The position numbers were made by a program, and so were the translations under genes. This document shows positions 60,140 through 64,000 of a DNA stretch of 64,000 nucleotides, in pieces. Origin of the DNA: Paguma larvata (taxonomy: Eukaryota > Chordata > Mammalia > Carnivora > Viverridae). How positions within the stretch are numbered: the first letter of the stretch is position 1; every line of letters begins with the position of its first letter. A model generated the notes under the pieces. It was not told where the DNA came from. It did not search any database and worked only from the letters and a program-made list of their open reading frames with translations. The DNA is taken from NCBI GenBank assembly GCA_030068075.1, contig CM057839.1, positions 55,332,960 through 55,396,959 of the forward strand. The letters are read 5' to 3'.

Positions 60140-60371
60140 TTTATTTTTTATTTTTTATTTATTTTATTTATTTTTTTATTTTTGAGAGACATAGAGACAG
60201 AGAGTGAGCAAGGGAAGGGCAGAGCGAGAGGGAGATACAGAATCCGAAGCAGGCTCCAGGCTCCGAGCCGTCAGCGCAGAGCCCGACTCGGGGCTCGAAC
60301 TCACAGACCATGAGATCATCACCTGAGCCGAAAGTCGGCCACCCACCGACTGAGCCACCCAGGCACCCCAG
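60140..60371 (-). repeat. CAN-SINE with 13-bp duplication and long T-rich tail
   Basis: GAATAGACATTTT occurs at 60127-60139 and 60372-60384. The tail is an expanded TTTTA/TTTA repeat. Confidence 0.95.
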
Positions 60372-61004
60372 GAATAGACATTTTAAATGTATACTGAGTT
60401 GGTGTAGTATAAATGAAGGTGTTTATATTAGTCATCCCAAGATTTGCATTAGGGTAATCGGTGGGGTTCTTGATTACCATGTACAGAAGGCAGATCTGAG
60501 TAACGCAAGCTAGAGTTTCTTCATTGCTGCCAAAGCAAAGTGGCATTGAATTGACGATGTAAGATTGTCTCAGGTAATTTGGAGTCCAGGCATGTATATT
60601 TAATAAAATCTCCCAGTGGGATTCTGTATATTTGGGAAGTACTGCCTTGGACCATTTCTAAAAACCCTTTGTTCAAATGAGAGGTGGGGGCACGCAAGTG
60701 GCTCGGCAATCTAGCAAGACAGGTTGATGTTTACAGGTACTTTGAGCTGAACTCTTTGCTCTGGGAAATTCCTTTCTTAGTTTGTATGATACTTTAGATG
60801 TATTTTTTGTGAATATAATAGCTGCATGTTTTTAGCAAATGTAAGTGTGACCTACTTAGCTACTTAACACCCTGAATAATTAATTCTGTGTATATTCACT
60901 ATGTGCCTATGTAGCAGGGATATGATGGAAGTCAGAAGGATACAGTTCTTGCCTCAATAATTTTATGGTCTAATGGAATATACCATGCATTTTTTTTCTT
61001 TAAG

Positions 61005-61058
61005 GTGCAAAATGACCTAACGTTACAGAGTAATGGGAGCGAGTATTCTCCGAATGAG
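61005..61058 (+). CDS. LRCH1: LRCH1 coding exon 12 of window (54-nt frame-neutral exon)
   Basis: 54 nt, phase 0 at both ends. The acceptor is a T-run ending ctttaag|GTG and the donor ATGAG|gtaaat. It encodes VQNDLTLQSNGSEYSPNE, a polar linker with a Ser-Pro site. The aag acceptor trinucleotide is less favoured than cag or tag. Together with the small frame-neutral size this makes it a candidate cassette exon. Confidence 0.94.
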
Positions 61059-61782
61059 GTAAATTTCCTGAAGATTCATGTAAGCTGAGCTATTTTGTGA
61101 AGCCCGAATTGGAATATCTTTTACAGAAATACATAATCTGAGACTGTCATGATTCATGACCTAATTGTGTTGCAGATTCTCTGCGGGAGTCTCTCTCCTT
61201 AATTACCCTAACCTTAGCTGGCCCTATCCATAATTAAAGATGAATTTCATAAGATATATTTTGAAAATCAAGTATGGCAACATCTTTATAGAAACAAAGT
61301 GATGGCTCAATTAGGCAATATTTAGAAAGTCCTGTTATCTATGAATGATTCAGCGTGTGGTATCGCTGTAGATGAGACATCCATCTGTGCAGTGTTACCT
61401 GTTTTCTTACCTCCCTGTGTGAGGACATTGTGTGTGCCCTCGGTGAGGTGGATATGAGTGTGTCCTTGTGTGTGTATACACATGCACGCATCCATTCTGA
61501 AGCAGAAAGGGATTGCCACTTTCACATAATATAGAATATTTTTTATCGAGCAAATAAAAATCGGCTCTCCCCCCAAACAACATTCTGTTGATTTTGCCAC
61601 TTAAAGCATTTACAGTGCGAAGATGCATCCATTATCAAATTTTTTGGTCCAGGCTTCCTCACAAAGCAGCGAATCGAAAAGGCAGCGATTTTATTATAAT
61701 CATTGAACGTAGAGAAGCGTGTATATTTCTGCTTAAGGGTGTTTTTTTTTTTAAAAGCCATCTTTTCCTTCCCATCTTGCAG
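61059..61782 (+). other. LRCH1: LRCH1 intron, 724 nt
   Basis: gtaaat to tcttgcag. No repeat longer than a short GT-rich stretch is recognised. Confidence 0.9.
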
Positions 61783-61855
61783 ATTAGAGCCAACTCCCCT
61801 GCCATCTCTCCTACCACCAACAACACGGGGCCATTTGGCCTGAAGCCTCGATCAG
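61783..61855 (+). CDS. LRCH1: LRCH1 coding exon 13 of window (Pro/Ser/Thr-rich linker)
   Basis: 73 nt. The acceptor is cccatcttgcag|ATT and the donor ATCAG|gtaaat. It encodes IRANSPAISPTTNNTGPFGL then KPRS, plus the first base of the next codon. The S/T-P-rich sequence is the part of the linker just before the segment that leads into the calponin homology domain, which lies beyond the window. If the following intron were retained, the frame would run 37 more codons to a stop at 61966-61968, giving a protein without the CH domain. Confidence 0.94.
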
Positions 61856-64000
61856 GTAAATTAAAACCTCAGCGTTTCTGTACTTGTAAACACTCAGCGG
61901 TTTCTCTTGAGTCGTTTATTAAATGCGTGTGTTATAGTGTGAGTAGCCTTGTGAAGGCACTCTGGTGAATGTGAGTCCTGGGGAGGCCAGACTTGGGAGC
62001 CTTGTTTTCAGTGAATTGCCTGTGAAGTCCATGCTCTCAGGAGCAGATATCTTCCCTCCTTTGCAATCAGAGCGAAGAGAAAAGCCAAAGGGACATGTGA
62101 GTGGGGAAGAAATATTCTAATGAGTTTTTTTTACCCGGGGAAGTTAAAATAGCTAGCCCTTTGCCCCAGTGGTTCCTGGTACCCTGCTGAGCTAAATTTA
62201 GAGCAGCCTCTGGGAGAGTGACTTCTTTAAGACATCCTTATCTGCTTTCTAGCCCGCGTAGGGTGATGTATTTCCTCCTGTAAAAGGGTGATCATTTCAA
62301 GACTCACGTGAATGGCCAGGAGTCATTTCCTTAAAAGAGCCTTTCCGCTTATATTTCCTACTTGCTTTTAATTTACTGTTAGTATATTTACAGGTGTAAA
62401 TTCTAGCCATGTGCAAAGTAACTGTTGATTTTAAAGAGAAGGAATACGCACAGAAAAAATTGGTCCTTTTGATTTCTTCGTTCAAGTTCTGACACTATCT
62501 ACCTGCTTGTAGGTCCTTTTGCCTTCACATTTTTGATTCTCTGTATACATCCCCTACTGTAATGCTTTTAAACAAGTGCCAAGAAAGGACTCAGACACAT
62601 TTAAGCCAAAAGCTAGTAAAGAACTTAGATGTCCTTGGGTTTTTCAGCAAAGCATTTTGGCAGCAGTAGAAGTTATACATGTGTGTATTTTGTAAAAGCG
62701 TACCATAAAAATACGATTTCTTTACAAAGGATCTTTTTTTGTATTTGGAGCAGGTTGAGTGACGAGTAACCTGTAGCCAGATGTAATAGTTTCCTGGCAT
62801 TTTGGATGGGCTCTAAAGCTATTTGAGAAAATGCCTGGGCGCGGCAAGGGTCAGTAGGTGTTTTCTGGAAAGCCAAATTGTGCGTGAAATAAGGTTCAAA
62901 TGACTGGCCTCCTCGTGTGTGGAATGAGCAGGGCATATGCCACCAGATCTGAGCTGGGCCTCCATTTCCCGGGGTCTCAGGTGTCTGCTGGGAGAGGTGA
63001 CCCGGCGGGCACATCTCATCCGTGCCCTCAGTGATGGCCTGCCGGGCGAGGACCTCGGACCGGGCTACAGACTTGCTCCCAATCCTCCCAGGCAGTTTTA
63101 TAGAACTTCAAAATATTCCATAATGGAACAAACAAAAGTTGAGTGGATCTCCAAAGAACATATTCTTTGGAGTGTGCATCTTTACAATTTCATTATAAAA
63201 TCGTCTCAGTGATTTCTTTTTCCTCCTTGTATGGAGTCCAAACTCGGCTTATCGACCTTGTACTTGTACTCTTCAACCATTTCAGATTCTTTGTAGTGGT
63301 GAATAGAAATGGAGTATTTATTTTGAAGAGCAGAGAACAGTGATAATTTCCTCTCCAAGCTTCCAAACTTTCTACAATGCTGACTAACCACTGTGGAAAT
63401 TGTTCTAGTCGTTGAAAGATGTGTGGAGTTTAGTTGCTGTAGATAATGCTGATTTATCTTCAGGAACATCAAGTGGCATGTAGGAACTTTATAAAACCAG
63501 CATTATGTATTGGGGATTTTTAAATTTTGTTTAGTAATTTAAAAATATTACACTATGTATTTTTCACATTTTCTAGAAAGTAATATATACAGCGATCTTA
63601 CTTGAAGATCATATGATTTAAAAAGATAGAAACTCTTTTTGACTGAGTAGCTTTGAAACTTTTAAAAGCCAATTAATTTTTATTTTAAAGTTAAATATAT
63701 GGATTTATGTGGTTTCTGTGTTATATAAAAACAGACTGCTTAAATCAGCACATTCGAGTAAGAACTTAGATTCTTAAATAGGTTGTTAGTTTTCTTCAGA
63801 AGAAAAAATTTTTCCTTTCCATTGTGTTTTCCTCCAGAGAAAGACAACTGTTTGTATTCAAACATTCTTTCCTAGAAGCGTGCCCATTTATTTTACTGGT
63901 CCTGCCTTAGCATTGAAAAAAAAAATTGTATAGATATTTCCTCAACATGTAAAATTACTATATGGCTATTTAATGCAAAAAAACGATGTTATTTCATAAA
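61856..64000 (+). other. LRCH1: LRCH1 intron, 5' part
   Basis: Begins gtaaat. The next expected exon, leading toward the calponin homology domain, is not found before the window ends. I see no named repeat in these 2.1 kb. Confidence 0.8.

Larger units (their letters stand above)
56767..61004 (+). other. LRCH1: LRCH1 intron, 4.2 kb
   Basis: gtaagg to ctttaag. It contains a MIR-like piece (57530-57665), two adjacent minus-strand SINEs (59868-60096, 60140-60371) and L2-like fragments near 59140 and 60890. From 57670 to 59130 nothing is recognised. Confidence 0.9.
20551..61855 (+). other. LRCH1: LRCH1 gene, 13 internal coding exons (partial gene)
   Basis: Thirteen exons join into one open frame of 1,205 nt: the last base of a Ser codon, 401 whole codons, and the first base of the next codon. 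Seen: leucine-rich repeats (NNKLGSLPEEIGQL, CNEITALPQQIGQL, CNKVREIP), an LRR cap (ICTKGKVHIFKYLSIQACQI) and an acidic Ser-rich linker that I recognise as LRCH1 rather than LRCH2, 3 or 4. Known of the family: N-terminal LRRs, a linker and a C-terminal calponin homology domain; mammalian LRCH1 is reported to bind DOCK8 and restrain Cdc42-driven migration of T cells at the cell cortex. Missing here: the start codon and first repeats (upstream) and the CH domain and C-terminus (downstream). Twelve introns lie inside, eleven GT-AG and one GC-AG. I see no premature stop or frameshift, so the gene looks functional. Confidence 0.95.

Overview
This is nuclear DNA of a mammal, very probably a cat (Felidae). 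About 25 copies of a tRNA-Lys-derived CAN-SINE are scattered through it on both strands. The head motif GGCGCCTGGGTGGCTCAG restricts this to Carnivora. The body (GGGCTCTGTGCTGACAGCTC, then AGCCTGGAGCCTGCTTC, then a CT-rich stretch and AAATAAATAAAC) is the feline rather than the canine form. The introns also hold L1, MIR, L2, LTR and DNA-transposon remnants and simple repeats, as expected for a mammalian intron. No bacterial, viral or mobile defence-type system is visible.

The only gene I can support is LRCH1 (leucine-rich repeats and calponin homology domain containing 1), on the plus strand and incomplete at both ends. Thirteen consecutive coding exons lie between 20551 and 61855. Their phases match at every junction, giving 401 uninterrupted codons plus one split codon at each end. 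The first three (20551-20677, 36386-36491, 40870-41006) encode the later leucine-rich repeats. 41738-41865 caps the LRR domain, and the other nine encode a long acidic, Ser-rich linker. The N-terminus and first repeats lie upstream of the window. The calponin homology domain and C-terminal segment lie downstream.

Layout: 1-20550 is the 3' part of a large upstream intron with many SINEs and a degraded L1. 20678-36385 is a 15.7-kb intron with two oppositely oriented L1 remnants and, near its 3' end, a compact CpG-rich, G-skewed island. 36492-61004 holds nine exons from 40870 to 56766, separated by introns of 97 bp to 4.5 kb. 61005-61855 holds two short linker exons, and 61856-64000 is the start of the next intron.

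Points most worth a second look: a GC-AG intron after 48637 with a GT donor 4 nt away that would give an immediate stop; the intronic CpG-rich island at 34890-35490; oppositely oriented SINEs flanking single exons or exon groups (a setting for circular RNA); a 97-nt intron with a duplicated donor; old L1 sequence ending about 60 nt before two exons; and several SINE insertions with intact target-site duplications. Most long open reading frames outside the exons are translated SINE or L1 sequence, or chance frames in GC-rich introns.
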